Assembly (NCBI GenBank): GCA_021464245.1
Contig: JADCRB010000013.1
Location: forward strand, 7,126,945-7,190,944
Direction of reading: 5' to 3'
Length of the DNA stretch: 64,000 nt
Origin: Carallia brachiata
Lineage: Eukaryota; Streptophyta; Magnoliopsida; Malpighiales; Rhizophoraceae
Shown: positions 20,480 to 32,879 of the stretch, piece after piece
Numbering within the stretch: position 1 is the first letter of the stretch
How the letters are laid out: every line of letters begins with the position of its first letter
Notes under the pieces: model-generated
What the model saw: the letters and a program-made list of their open reading frames with translations, nothing else
What the model was told of the DNA's origin: nothing
The model's database searches: none
Position numbers and translations under genes: made by a program

Positions 20480-20890
20480 AAATTTTTGCCGTTTGTTTGG
20501 GAATAAGTTGGAAAAGAAAGGAAAAGAAAACACTCATCCCGATACATTATGGTGTGTTTGGCAATGAACAAGAAACCGAATGGAAAGACACCGAAAAAAA
20601 GGAAAAGAAGCGGCGTCAAAGAAGGAAAAAAATAAAAAAAAATACAACTACTAAAGTAACCTCAGTCCATCCAATTAATTGTAAGAATATTTTTTTAATT
20701 TCAATAAATTATTCAATTTTTTTAAGAATAATTTTGTCATTTTATCTATAAATTTTTTTCTTACATTTTTTCATACAATTTAAATATAAAATTTTATTTT
20801 TCATCATTTTTTCATAATTTTTTTTAATCATTTTCTTTCTCACTATTTTTTTTCTCACTAAAATTTCACAATATAAACATGCTATTAAAA
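20480..20890 (-). repeat. Dispersed A-rich repeat family, copy 2
   Basis: Read on the minus strand from about 20885 it starts TTAATAGCATGTTTATATTGTG and matches copy 1 by eye over its first 50 or so bases and in base pattern beyond. The left part holds GTGTTTGGCAATGAACAAG, a TGTTTGG end like those of other members. Boundaries are approximate. Confidence 0.45.
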
Positions 20891-21557
20891 ATTTAAAGTT
20901 CTAATTTCAGTTATTTTTCCCAACTAAAAAAGAAAACCTAATTTGCAGTAAAGTTCTGATATCTCAGTAGTCGTAGTCTCTTTATAACAATAATAATTAA
21001 AAAGAAGATAATTCCTACAGAGAATTGTAGGATTAGAAATATTTGCGCCCACCTCGGCCACGCCTCTGTCTCTCTCTCTCTCTCTCACACGAAAAACTTC
21101 CCCAACAACCCGAGAGGGAGAGAAAGGCCCAGAAGCGAATGCTTCGGGACTATCACAGGGGAAAGGACGCGCTGTGGGCTGCGCGTGGGGTAATGGGACA
21201 CCATGCGCAGCACAGCGCAACATTTTAGCGAGATATCAGCCATCGTTGATCTGCATGATAAAGAGTCGGTCTCTTCAATTAAAATTTTATATTTGAATTT
21301 TAAGCGTAAAAAAAATAGTACTGAAAAAAATTGTTTTTAATAAAAAGTTTAATAGATATTTAAGGTCGTTTGTTTTATAGTTTAGAATTGAAATAAAAAA
21401 TAGAATTATTTATTTTATAATATATTTAATTTACGCTCAAATTTAAATTTAAATTTTTTATAAATATTTATTTTATTCTAAAATTATAAATATTAATTAT
21501 ATGATAATATTTTTCTCATGAAATTTTAGGTATTAGAATCTTGTAAAAAAAGGTTTT

Positions 21558-21558
<1 letters not shown>

Positions 21559-21586
<28 letters not shown>
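21559..21586 (+). promoter_or_regulatory. GA-repeat upstream of the VIN3-like gene
   Basis: A (GA)n run interrupted once by AA, about 290 bases upstream of the chosen ATG, sense-strand purine. It matches the pattern seen at three other genes here. A further CT run follows near 21750-21762. Confidence 0.45.
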
Positions 21587-21588
<2 letters not shown>

Positions 21589-21872
21589 AGGAGAGGCATA
21601 GCACAACTCTCTCTTATTCTTCTTATGGGTTCCAGTCTGATGCCTTTTCTGATACGCATCTGAAATAGATTTTCGACGTCAAATCTCCCCCCATTTATGC
21701 CTCTCTCACTCTCACTCACCACTTTTTCATTTTCATTGTTCTAAACTACCTCTCTCTCTCTCAGTGTATTATCGCACAAGCATTGTCTCTACGAATAATA
21801 ACTCTCTTAAAGTTAACTGCTTTTTTTTCGTTTCTTTGGTTTTTTTTGGGTTTCTCGTTTTCTGGGTGCGCA

Positions 21873-24800
21873 ATGAGCAAGCCAGCGGAGAGGCTGTCAG
21901 TCATGAACCCCGGCGGCTTCTCAGGTTTTATTTGGTCTTTTTTTTGTTGGGGGGGGGGTTTCTCGCTTTTGTGCTCATTATTTGTTTATTGCATAATGTA
22001 TGTTAGATTGTGGTTGATTTAATGTATATTGTGCCAATTTCAGGTTCTCTAATAAATTTGTTTTCTTTCTACCTGCTTAATCAATGCTGGTTGGTTCATT
22101 GGTGTTTCAGTTTTGTTTAAATGGCATTGGTGGTAACTAGAAATATTGTTAGCTATTTCTTTCTTTTTTTAAAAAAATTTTGTTACGGTGTTTCTAGAAG
22201 ATTAGAGTTGCATTCGCAATGTACTTTTTTTTTTTTTTTCTTGTGTTGCATGTTGCTTTCACTGCTGTAATTTTCATTTCATCTTTGAAGCATGTTGACC
22301 AGTTCTGGAAAACTGGAAATACCCATATTAATGTAATTTCCGCTCTTTTTCCTATACAAAATGATACATCTTTTTGGTTTTTTTTTTAATTTCCTTATTT
22401 TTATTTTATTTTCATGAATGGAGTTAGAGCTTGAACACTGTGGTCATTTGTAGTTGTTTAAGTACATCAAATATGCAACATTATGGTTTTCTTTGGTTAA
22501 AGGCCTCTGCTTTCTGAGAATTTGGCCCTCAAACCATTAGGTTGATTCACTTTAGTTCTGAATGCATATGAGTGCTTTTTTTTTCCTTTTCTTGGTTTTG
22601 TTATTTTCTTCTGCTTAACGGTAGGAAAATTGTGAGAATTGGTTGGCATTATCTCCTTTGGTTAATGGGTAGAGTGTGTTGGTGATGATTGATTTTAGAT
22701 CAGAAATTCATCGGGTGATCTTTTTTTTTTTTTTTTTTTGGTTATTGCTTTCCAGATGTTGTGCTTGACCCGGCACAGTGCAGTCGTCTAAGTTTGCAAG
22801 AGAAAAGAGAACTTGTTCGAGAAATTGCGAAAGGGTCAAGAGATGCCCCTAGAGTTCTCAGTTCATTCACCTGCAGGGAGCTTCTTGAAATCATTTGTGC
22901 GGAGATGGGTAAAGAGAGAAAATATTCGGGGTATACTAAATTAAAAATGATAGAACACCTTCTAAGGTTGGTTTCACAGAAGTCCATGGGAGCCCCACCG
23001 ATAATGTTGTTGGATCTTGCCCTGCTAGAGCCAAATGCGGAACTAAAAGGCGAAGGCAAAAAAAAACCCGACTTCTAATACCAACTGACTCAAATGCAGT
23101 TTCTCTTGCGAATGTAAAAGAGGAAAGTTTTAAAATCCAAGTTTGCCAGAATGCTGCTTGCAGATCTACCTTAAGCCCAGGGGATGCTTTTTGCAAGAGA
23201 TGTTCTTGCTGTATCTGTCATTATTATGATGACAACAAGGATCCTAGTCTTTGGTTAACATGTGGTTCAGATTCTCCTGGTGAGCAATCATGTGGACATA
23301 CATGCCACTTGATTTGTGTTTTGAAGGATGAAAGAACTGGAATTATAAAAAGTGGATGTCGCACAAAGTTGGATGGGAGCTTCTACTGTGTCTCTTGTGG
23401 AAAAATCAATGTACTAATGAGGTAAGAGGTGCCACTTTTTCGAATTATTTTGTTCTTCATTATACACATGATTAATGAGCGTTTATTCTGTAGTCTGTAT
23501 ATCAATTCTACTTGCATATCTGTCTAGAGATGACCATGTTTAGTGGTCTTGCCTTCCAGGTTAAGAGAAAATTGGTATCCTGCCATTTTTCTAAGTTGAA
23601 TATGTTATCAAACCTAACTTTTTGTTTATTTAATCTCAATTGTACATCAAAAGAGATCAGTTCTTTCAAAATTAGGGGCATGACTATATAGGCCCTCTGT
23701 ATAGTAACTAGCACCAATGACAGTTAATCCAACGAGGTTTTCTACGTGATACAAAATGATTCTGGTGGACTAACTATGCTTTTCCTTCTCTTCAATAGTG
23801 ATATAATATAGCAACTCTGAGGAGGAATAATTTGCTAATTGGCTGTTTACAGAAGCTGGAGGAAGCAATTGCTAGTAGCCAAAGAGGCAAGAAGAGTTGA
23901 TGCATTGTGCCAACGGGTCCTTTTGTGTCACCGGATTCTCACAGGAACTGAACAGTACAAGGAGTTGCATGAGATTTTGGAAACTGCCTTAGAAATGCTG
24001 AAGAATGAATTGGGACCCCTGGATCTGGTGTGCGCTAAGATGGCACGGGGCATAGTAAATAGGCTTTCTTGTGGTGCTGAGGTTCAGAAGTTGTGCATTT
24101 CTGCACTGGAAGCTTTTGATTCATTGTTCACTGACCGTCACCCTTGTTTTGAGGAAAGGAAAGAATCACCTTGTAAGTTTCTGACCATACCGTTCATCTG
24201 ATTCCCTCTTCCAATTCTGTATTCCAATCAATCTTAGGGAGTCCATGGAAAATACGACTCACTGAAGTCTTTAAAACACAAACATTATCTCCTCTTTGGC
24301 TAATAGATTATTGCCTCCTGAGCATAGCATTATCTCACTGATATTGCTGGTTATTTTTGTATCAGCTTGTAAAATTCAATTTGAAGAGTCGTCCCCAACT
24401 GCCACAACCATTGTGCTCGAGTATGTAGATAGTCTGTTTAAAGACTTATTGGGCTGTATGCTTTGGCATCGCAAATGTTCGGTGAAGGATTATCCTGATC
24501 AACCCACTTACATTGTGTTGAAGCCAGAGAAAAGATTCAAGATAACTGATCTGTGTCCCTCAACTGGTTACTTATGCAAGGTTTCTCTTTTCAGCAGTGA
24601 AGAAATTTTGGGTGTTTGGGAAGCTAAGTGGTCGACGCCTGCATCAAATGGAAGCTCTGCTATAGGCTTACATAAACATGGAAAGGAAGATGATGCTACT
24701 ATTACTACAATAAATTCTCAGGTGAAAACATCCAATGACGGTGACGTCAAACTATCCTTTGGACGCCACTCAATTCAGCTAAAATCAGTGCAAGACATGG

Positions 24801-25168
24801 GCAAGAACAAGGATGATTCATTGATAAACTGTAAAACGTTTTCTCCATCCACACCTTCTAAACCTAGTGGAATGCTGGCAGGCTGTAAAAAGCAAATAGG
24901 GGAGGGTGCATATGAGTACTCAGTGAGAGTGATCAAATGGTTAGAACATGAAGGGCACATAGATGAGGATTTCAGAGTAAAATTCCTCACTTGGTTCAGC
25001 CTGAAAGCGACAATGAAAGAGAAAAGGGTCGTCAACGTCTTTGTGGATACGTTGGTCGATGACCCATCAAGCTTGGCGGGGCAGCTAACCCATGCCTTCG
25101 TGGATGAGATTTGCTGTGAGAAGAAACCAGTTCCTCAGCATGGGTTTTGCACTCAGTTGTGGCATTAA
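21873..25168 (+). CDS. VIN3-like PHD-finger protein (VIL/VEL family), four exons, one apparent frameshift
   Basis: Nuclear Polycomb (PRC2)-associated protein of the VIN3/VRN5/VEL family, which helps silence flowering repressors such as FLC. Exons 21873-21924, 22756-23421, 23853-24172 and 24366-25168 give about 613 residues. Exon 2 holds [20 protein letters not shown] and a plant-type PHD finger (about 148-235: [20 protein letters not shown], then [12 protein letters not shown] and FYCVSCGK). Exon 4 opens with a fibronectin III domain ([10 protein letters not shown].. to EAKWSTP, about 347-440) and ends with the VID dimerisation domain ([24 protein letters not shown].., about 529-600). In exon 2 the frame reading ..HLLRLVSQK must shift to read ..[22 protein letters not shown].. 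and the PHD finger. Exons 1+2 total 718 nt while exon 3 requires a phase needing 719, so one base is missing near 22980. The start [15 protein letters not shown] is inferred from splicing phase. The subclass (VIL1, VIL2, VIL3) is not settled. Confidence 0.92.
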
Positions 25169-26600
25169 GTGTTTCAAATGGATCCACATAAAGTGTAGTT
25201 AGGAGTTCCAGCGAGATAGATTTTCGGCTTCTTTTGAATTTTCATTTAGGATAAGGTTAACACGTACATCATGATTCATGAACATTTAATACACTGGGAC
25301 ATCTAGGATCACCAAGGCGTATGAAACCTCTGAAAAGTTAGGCATTAACTCTTCTACACACAGTTTAACAGCATAATGCATTCTGTTATAATTTCTAAGG
25401 GGAAAACATTCACTTTTGGGTAGAAACTTCTGTATTTGTATTATTTTATATTCCATGGTCTGCTCCTCGGTACAGAAACTTATATCGCAAGTTCTCTAAC
25501 AATGGAGAACTTGTGGAGCGTCGATGCTGGAAACTAACATGGGCCGCTGTGGAACCGCATTCTTCATAACGCAGGGGCGAAAAGAAGTACGGGATTTAAG
25601 GAACTCTTATGATCTATATCAAAGGCCAGGAGTCGATTGCTTCAACTGGTCTTTGCACGGTGAGATGCTTGACACATACAAAAAGCAACCCCTTTTCACA
25701 GATTTACCTGTACTCGAAACAGGGCAAAGAGAAATCCCATATTCCCTATATGCTGGACAATCGTTCATTCATATTATCAGACGAGCTTGAGTGTTTCAGT
25801 TCATTTACACGAAATGTGAATCAATGGTTTTTGACACTTCCCAAAGTGAATAGCTGTTGCTCGGACCTTACGGATTATTGGGTAAACGATCCTCAAACTG
25901 GACCTTCATTAACAACGGATGCCTGTGGGATCCACAGCTTTCTGACGCACCCAGCACTTTGGTCCTCATATTGAAATGCCTCGCTGAGTTGCGTGGCATA
26001 GCAGCTGAAGAAAGCGTAAATTCGCCTGCAGGACAAAAATGGGTTACACCAAAATATTACCATACACTACACCAGCCAAACTCGTACGGTTACATGGTAA
26101 TCTAATACTGCCATAGGCCATAGTTACACACGGGCTTTAAAAGGAAAGGAAACTCCGTTGAATTCATTCTACCAGTACAAGATGAGTGCAGAAGCACCCC
26201 GTAAACATATAAGGGTTCGTTCCTGGTGAGTCCCGTCAATTGCAATGATTGTATGAGATCGAGGAAAGCTATTGTAGTCGCAAACATGGTCTGTCAAACA
26301 AAACCACGCATCATTCAACCACATTTACAGCATTTCATGTACCGGCAACGACCTTATACTAAAATTGAGCAACCATTACAATCCAGCACGAATCCCCTCC
26401 TCCAAGGCAGCGTATCAAACTTTTTGATGCCTTTAGATATATAGATATACCCTAGACGGGAGATGATCCAACAAATGCCTGCTTGGCTTGGTAATGATTT
26501 CTTTCTCTACCATTTTTCTTCCACACAATAGAAGCAATCTGTGGTTTTGGCATCAACTTTCAACCACAGTGATACAGGACGTCCATGGATCCAAGTAGCA
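25169..26600. other. Convergent intergenic region: 3' ends of VIN3-like and SICKLE-like genes
   Basis: The two genes face each other, so this contains both 3' untranslated regions. An 88-codon open frame at 25524-25790 has no recognisable family and no conserved motif. I see no repeat or RNA gene. Confidence 0.5.
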
Positions 26601-26601
26601 G

Positions 26602-28330
26602 TCATGCATCAGATGCATCATTGACAGCTTCACTTGATTCATCATTGACTGCTTCATCGAATGAGGCAGAAAGGTATTCTGCAAGACTTTGTTTGGAACT
26701 GGACCCATCAAAAGACACTGAAACTCTTGGCTTTTTCATGCTAATGGACTTGGAAGCCAGGAATTTGAACTTCCAGGGGTATTCAAATTATTTCCCATGG
26801 TATCTAAACCCCGCATTATAACAGGTTCTAAATTCTGCCATGGGTCTCCAACCATGGACTGGTCATAAAAACACTCTGGCCCCGGTGTTTCATCTACTGC
26901 TGAGACTGGAGAACGGAAACCCCTTCCCCTTCCACTACTCTGTCTAGAACCCGGTGCTGTGCTGTCACCACGCCAACGCGCACGGCCTCTTCCTGGACTA
27001 GGAGCACGACTGCTTTCATATCCTGAGCCAGAGTATGGACTATTGCCAAACCAGCGAGGCCTGGCCCCACCAGCACTGAAAGTAGGGCTCCTTACAAGTC
27101 CAAAACCAGGGATTCCTTGATGCACAGGAAACGGACTGTGCACTCCACCACGAGGAATAGAGCTATAATAGCTGGGCATCTCACCAGAGCTACTCTGCCC
27201 TTCAGGAGTTCTTTGATGCTGAGGAAAAGGACTGGCCGTGCCTCCTGGGGTTCTAAATGGAGCGGCACTATCAAAAGGACTTACTGCTTGATGCATTCTC
27301 TGATTGGGTGAGTAAGTGCTTTGCATTTGAGGTGCGGGAAAGGGGGTCATTACATAGTTCATTGCTCCTGCTAGTTAAGAAGAAAAACAAATTAACATGC
27401 AAACAAAATTGACCAAATGACATTCAATTTATGCACTCAAGAAGAGGTCCATTTCTTTCAGCAGGGAGGATACATTCATTAACATCTATTAGGGCCTTAA
27501 GAATGCAAGGCCTCAACCAAAAGAATCCTCCATCAAATAAATCTGGACTTGTAGTCAATGGCTCAAAAGCAATGATTGCAGCCAGATCTCCCCATGAGTG
27601 AAACTACATCTACAATTTAATCACATAAAAATGGAAAATAAAGTTTGTGCTACTTGTTGCAAGCATGTTAAGATCCTTTTTTTTTTTTTTTTCCTAATAA
27701 CAAAATTCTTTTTGCTAGGGCAAAGTCCAGGACTCTAATGGTACAATGGCATAATCATGCTTGACCAAATTCATTTCCATATTCCTTGACCGACTCTCAT
27801 ACAGACAACTTTGCTTAATAATCTTGTTTTCTAGCTCTAGCACTATATAAATTATGAACTACCATGTAAAATTTAAAAAAAAAAAAAATCACCCAACTCC
27901 ACAATTACATGCCTGATGAATATTTAGACAAAAAACACATTAGCGGGAACCTAAAGCGCAAGATCCCACAACAAATGCATAATGCGAACTCATAGTTGCT
28001 CAAAAAGAACCTTACTTGGACGGGGAGATGAGAACCGTGCCACAGGGGAACCAGTATTACTTGGAGGTGAAAAATAGCCTTGTGTGACGTGATTGCGAAC
28101 CACACTCCTCTTCTTGTTGGCAGAAAATGCTGCCATTGGGTCGGTGTAAAAATCAAACCTTGGAGTCGCACCATAATCATCCTGCGCGGCATATTAGACA
28201 GGGGCTCGAGCAGTGGGTTAGCGAGCGAACTGGGCACTGTAGGAGCTTCAATTTCATTAGAAGCTTCGGCCTGAGCAGCCACCGTGCGCATTGCTTTAAG
28301 TCTTTCCCTTCTTTTCTCCGAGTCCTCCAT
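26602..28330 (-). CDS. SIC: SICKLE-like proline-rich protein, two exons, two apparent frameshifts
   Basis: Resembles plant SICKLE, a nuclear proline/glycine/arginine-rich protein tied to miRNA biogenesis and intron lariat handling. Exon 1 (28330-28016) starts MEDSEKRRERLKAMR and carries the family core PRFDFYTDPMAAFSANKKRS and GYFSPPSNTGSPVARFSSP. Exon 2 (27367-26602) is low-complexity: repeated SPFPQHQRTP, PSPGRGRARW and SSGRGRGF blocks, then SWLP(K)SISMKK and SLAEYLSASFDEAVND, giving about 360 residues. The core lies one base out of frame with the MEDSEK start (break near 28185-28190). The C-terminus lies one base out of frame with the middle (near 26752), leaving an early TGA after WLPSPLA. 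One missing base at each place restores frame and intron phase. The gene is convergent with the VIN3-like gene. The family call rests on N-terminus and core; the C-terminal extension is less certain. Confidence 0.8.
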
Positions 28331-29224
28331 TTAAACCTTGAAAATAGAACCACAACAGTCACAAATTTACCATCTGCACTACGAATCTCATCAAATTCAA
28401 TAAAAAAAAAAAAACCCAATTTTCCTTTCACCTACTTCCCAGCACCCCCCCCCCCCAAAAAAAAATCAAAGTGGTAGAGGAATTTAAGCAAACACCAGGT
28501 AGGTGATAAACGAATGTTACATAGTCAAGATGGCTTTTTTGTGATTTCTCTGGAATTGAAGAAATAGAACCAACTTATAAAAACTGCTGAGACTATTCAA
28601 GAAAGACCAAACAAGACCAGAAAACTATAACACGGATAACTACTTCTTGCCCCAGAAAATTTTAGAAACGCAGAGAACGAAAAGAAGACATACCCAGATA
28701 AAATAAAGTTGGCGTTCGCTCGAATTTGAGGCGATTTCTTGATTTGAATGCTTGGATTCAGATTCTGGTTCACTCGGTTTTATTATTATTTTTTAATTGA
28801 CTCCGATGTACTCAGAATTCAAAACCTGAACACCCTGCAAAATTTCGCTTCGTCTTCAGAGGGAGAGGGGAGATGTCGGACTTGTTGATTGGGCGCGGAG
28901 GGCCCGATCCATAATTGGGCCAATCCATTTGTTTATTGGGCCAGGACCGACGGTAATTTGTATGGATCGACGGGAAATTCACCCCCATCAAGACACAACC
29001 GTCCGATCCACCGGAAATGCACGTGGACGGCAGCGATTACTCTCCATCCAGGTGAACCGGAATCAAGAACGTCTACCATTTCCATTGCGCCCTTCCGTCG
29101 GATTCTGGAAACCAAAAACGAGGGGCGAATCTTGTCTATATATTACTTGAACTCGAACTTGGCTTAAGTTCAAATCAAGTTTAAATATTTGAGTTTGAGT
29201 TTAGTTCGATAAAAATCTACTTAA

Positions 29225-30480
29225 ACTTAAAATTGACAATGAAGAGGGTCGGGAGCAGTGATGGCCCCCTATTTCCCATACCCGTTTATTACTCTCGTCT
29301 CTATTCCCGTTTCCGTTCTCGTCCCCATCGGGTATGAAATTTTAATCTCCGTCCCTATCTCCGTTGGGGAATGGAGATTCCCGTCCTCGTCCTGTACCCT
29401 TTCAAAAGAAAATTTAAAAAGTCATATATTTTCACAATTCAAATTAGTTAATACTCAGGGTTAATGATAAATCAGTTATATATATTACAAATCTCATGTG
29501 ATTTAAAAATATAATGAATAAGTGATCTAAATATTAAAATTTAAATGCACGAGTTTTTTTTGTTAAGAATTAGTAATAAAAATTAAAGTCATAAACTTGA
29601 TACACGATGTGTAGAAGAATAATGACACTATTTTTTGAAAATGTTATATTACTCAAGTTTATAATAAGTAAGTATTGAAGTTATGTTGCTCAAGTTTATA
29701 TATTGATATGATGATACTATTTTTGAAAATACTGATGTAGAGAATAATTTAGACAAATCATATTTAATATTTTAATTGTTGTATAATACTAAAGTTTAAA
29801 ATTGTATTTTATAAAAATATGGATCACATAAAAAAACCTCAATTATAAAAAAATTTAATAAATGAAAACTATAAAAACATCACCCATGATTATGTATTTT
29901 TTCTTATCTATTTTCTATATATAGTGTTAGATTTCTTGTAATATTGAGAGTTTTAATTTCGTTCCTAATTTTTTAAACAATTTATTTTCATATTTTATGC
30001 ACTTATATAATGTCACATTTGGAAAGAAAGAAAATAATAGTATTTTAAAATAAGACTTCGAGTAAAAAGATGGTTTTTCTAACTTGTATATTCAAGGCCA
30101 AATCTTCAAATTATTAGTTGAGGACTTATACGACAAGTTGTTGTGATTTTTACAGTATCCATTAATAATTTCGTAATTGTAATTAAAATTTGTTATTATT
30201 TGAATCTTTGACCTCAAAACTATCAATATTTTGAATAAACTATTGAGTTAAAGGAAGTAATTTCATTTAATAATTTTAAAATAGCTAAAATATAAGTTAT
30301 TGAAAAGTGAATGCAGTAAATATTAAATAATAAAAGTGAATAAAGATTAAAAGTTAAATAAAAAATAAAAAAAAATAAATGGGTCGGGAATGGAGAGGGT
30401 ATGAGGGTGAGAATAAGGATAGGTAAACTCATCATTATCCCCATACCTGCTAAAAAAATACGGGGATCTCCGATTTTATT
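29225..30480. mobile_element. Probable non-autonomous DNA transposon with CCCGT-rich ends
   Basis: The left part has dense CCCCAT, CCCGTTT and TCTCCGT motifs (about 29270-29400). The right part (about 30378-30470) carries the same words on the opposite strand (GGGTCGGGAATGG, GGGGATCTCCG). Between them is A/T-rich filler without a gene. C/G-rich inverted ends around an A/T interior fit a deleted TIR element, but I cannot place exact ends or a target duplication. Confidence 0.45.
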
Positions 30481-31195
30481 TAACTTTAAATTAAAAAACT
30501 CTACCTTACAAAATTGAGCTAATCCACTAAACCATCGTTAAGTTAAGGGGTGAATAAAATTAGAAAAGGCTGCTATATTTTATCAGAAATGAATTTTCCC
30601 TTATTTACTCTCACTTTCAATATGAGAGTTGTGATCTCTTGTTGGTTTGATTGAACAATTATAAATAAAAATTTTCGTGACGATGGTTGATGTAATTGTT
30701 AAATTTTGATGCACAAGGAGCTTATCTCCTTGGATGTATTCTTTTAGTATGAAGGTATAAAAAATTGCTTGCTGCTAACTTAAAATTTGACACCTACGAC
30801 TACTAGATATATCCAGTTGCTATGTATTCGAGAGTCAATCACAAGAATATGCACAAAAAATTATTGAAAGTTATGGTGTAGCGATAAAAATGTGGAATGT
30901 TGTCAGGTTAGGTCTTAAATTTAAGTATTTATCAGTGTAATTGGTGAGACTAAACTTATATTAAAATTTAGTGCGACTCATCACGTAATTATTTAAATTA
31001 TTTACACATATCTTAAAATATAACACAATACTCTTTAACAGAATAGGCTGAAACACCGTCTTACTTTTTCATTTTACTTTAAAAAAAAAAATGCACAGAA
31101 AGTTGGACTGCCTACACCTGAATATGACGTAAAAAGAGAGGGCCCTTCTCACGATTCACAGCCTTCTTTTAGTTCATCGGTGACTCTGAATGGTG

Positions 31196-31396
31196 TTAAA
31201 TATGAGTCTTTCCGGGGTTTTCACAATCGAAAGGCAGCAGAGCAGTCAACTGCTGAGTTTGCTCTCGCATAGTTAGCAAAGTCTGGAGAAGTTTATCCAG
31301 GCATTTCTCAGCCGTTTGTAAGTTTAATGCTATTTTTCCTTGTAGTGTTGGTGATTCATTATTATTTCTTTTATCATCATTGGATTTTATCATCAT
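31196..31396 (-). CDS. Unrecognised 66-codon open frame abutting a transposon
   Basis: Begins MMIKSNDDKRNNNESP and continues with a leucine-rich amphipathic helix (AEKCLDKLLQTLLTMREQ..) ending FDCENPGKTHI. Codon use and residue mix look more gene-like than its surroundings. I do not recognise the family. Its upstream edge coincides with the left boundary of the element at 31399-32190, so it could be the last exon of a gene cut by that insertion, an orphan exon, or chance. No splice partner was found. Confidence 0.25.
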   Translation of the reverse strand: MMIKSNDDKRNNNESPTLQGKIALNLQTAEKCLDKLLQTLLTMREQTQQLTALLPFDCENPGKTHI

Positions 31397-31398
31397 TG

Positions 31399-32190
31399 GA
31401 GGTGTTTGGTTTTGCTGTTATTAGTTATTGTTACTATTATTATTTATTAATTATTGTTATTAATTATTAATTATTATTATTTATTACTGTTGTTAATAAA
31501 TAAAGTGAAATTATAGTATTTGATTAAACTAATACTAACTGTTGCTGATTAAATAACATAATTACTGTTTTAAGCATCTTATTTTTGTTTTATTAAAATA
31601 GAAAATCTTTATATTTCTAGCTAATCTTAATTGATTAAATAAAATATAACTTAAGTTTTTATAAATAAAATTTAGTAAATGTGATCAACAACAATTTATA
31701 ATAAATATTATTTTTATATTTTTTTACTATATAAATCACTGTATTTTAAAAATATTATTATTTTTACTATGAAAATTACTATTTTATTATACTATTCACA
31801 AAAAAATTTGAAACAAAAAGCTTTTTTTGGTTTCAAGAAAAAAAAAAAAGTTTTGGCCTCCCTCCAAGTGCATCGAGTTCTAAAAAAATAATACACAAAT
31901 AAAAAAAAAGCAAAAAATTGGCGTCCCTCCTGTACTTTCCGGAAAAGAAAAAGCGTCCTCCACAGCAACAAAGGGCCTTTCAAGTTTTCAAGGGCAGATT
32001 TGTAATTAAACAATAAATTCGGCTGCTGATAGAAATAAAAAGTAAAGGAATCTCTACTTTTTTTTATCAGTAATAGTTCAAGTCATTTATCAGCAATCAA
32101 CTGCTAATTAAAACCAAACGAAGCACTTTAATTCTTACTTTTCAAATATGCAATACAACAGTACTTTTGAAATACAAAACCAAACACCCT
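31399..32190. mobile_element. 792-bp terminal-inverted-repeat element
   Basis: Left end GAGGTGTTTGGTTTTG; right end, reverse-complemented, AGGGTGTTTGGTTTTG: 14 identical bases after the first two. CATTG occurs directly outside both ends (31394-31398 and 32191-32195), a possible 5-bp target duplication. The interior is A/T rich with no transposase frame, so it is non-autonomous. Superfamily is not clear; the GGTGTTTGGTTTTG end recalls hAT-type elements, which usually make 8-bp duplications. Confidence 0.7.
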
Positions 32191-32244
32191 CATTGTCACA
32201 AACGTCTTGTTAACGTGCACGTTGTGGTGTAGTTAAGCAGGCAT

Positions 32245-32530
32245 ATATGTGTTTGTTTCTTGTAAAATATTTTATAGGAAAAAATTTTACAGATTTTCCG
32301 ACATTTGTTTCACGGAAAATATTTTATATAGACAAAATTTAGAAAAAAATTTCAAATTTTGAAGTAAAATAACTTCTTTTTTTGCAAAGCTGAAGTTATT
32401 TTCAGGAAAAATACAAACTGTGCTACAAGTAAGTGATAAAAGAAAATCATTATTTTTACTGTAAATATTTTTTTTTATAAATATTTTACAAATATAAGTT
32501 ATTTTATAGCAAACAAACGAACCTTAAATC
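32245..32530 (+). mobile_element. MITE family A, copy 1
   Basis: About 285 bp, matching 54584-54868 almost base for base by eye across its length. Imperfect terminal inverted repeats: left GTGTTTGTTTCTTGTAAAATA, right (reverse complement) GTTCGTTTGTTTGCTATAAA. No coding capacity. Lies 55 bp to the right of the 792-bp element, so this is a small transposon nest. Confidence 0.8.
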
Positions 32531-32879
32531 GCATTTAAATTCCCTCTTTTCGTTTATGTTTGTTGAGCTTCATTATGAAAGTTCCTAGTTCATGGAAAAT
32601 GCATCTTGGTTATTTTGCTCCTGTTCAGCGTGAAACAGGCTATGCAAAAATCTGCTCCAAGAATATGCACAAAAAATGAACTACGCAAAACCGTATTATC
32701 AGTGCCAACAAGAAGAGCCATCCGGTCGAGGGGCCATTTTTAAGTGTACTGTGGAGATCGGGGGGATTCAATAAATTGGACATCTGCGAGAACACAAAGG
32801 GAAGCAGAAATCAAAACTGCTTGAACTGCTTTGTTAGCCATCCAGTCAAGTACGTCTGGTTCGTCTATTTATGACTCTC

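Noticed and set aside
22950..23090. A tiny intron as explanation for the VIN3-like frame break
   Set aside because: The only GT..AG pairs between the two frames span far fewer bases than the shortest plant introns.
25524..26105. Three overlapping plus-strand open frames of 82-121 codons downstream of the VIN3-like gene
   Set aside because: No recognisable motif, no splice signals, and the position fits 3' untranslated DNA of two convergent genes.
28185..28260. An intron ending GCGCAG|GATGAT in SICKLE-like exon 1
   Set aside because: The possible donors are within about 70 bases and poor, and splicing would delete conserved sequence. A single missing base is simpler.
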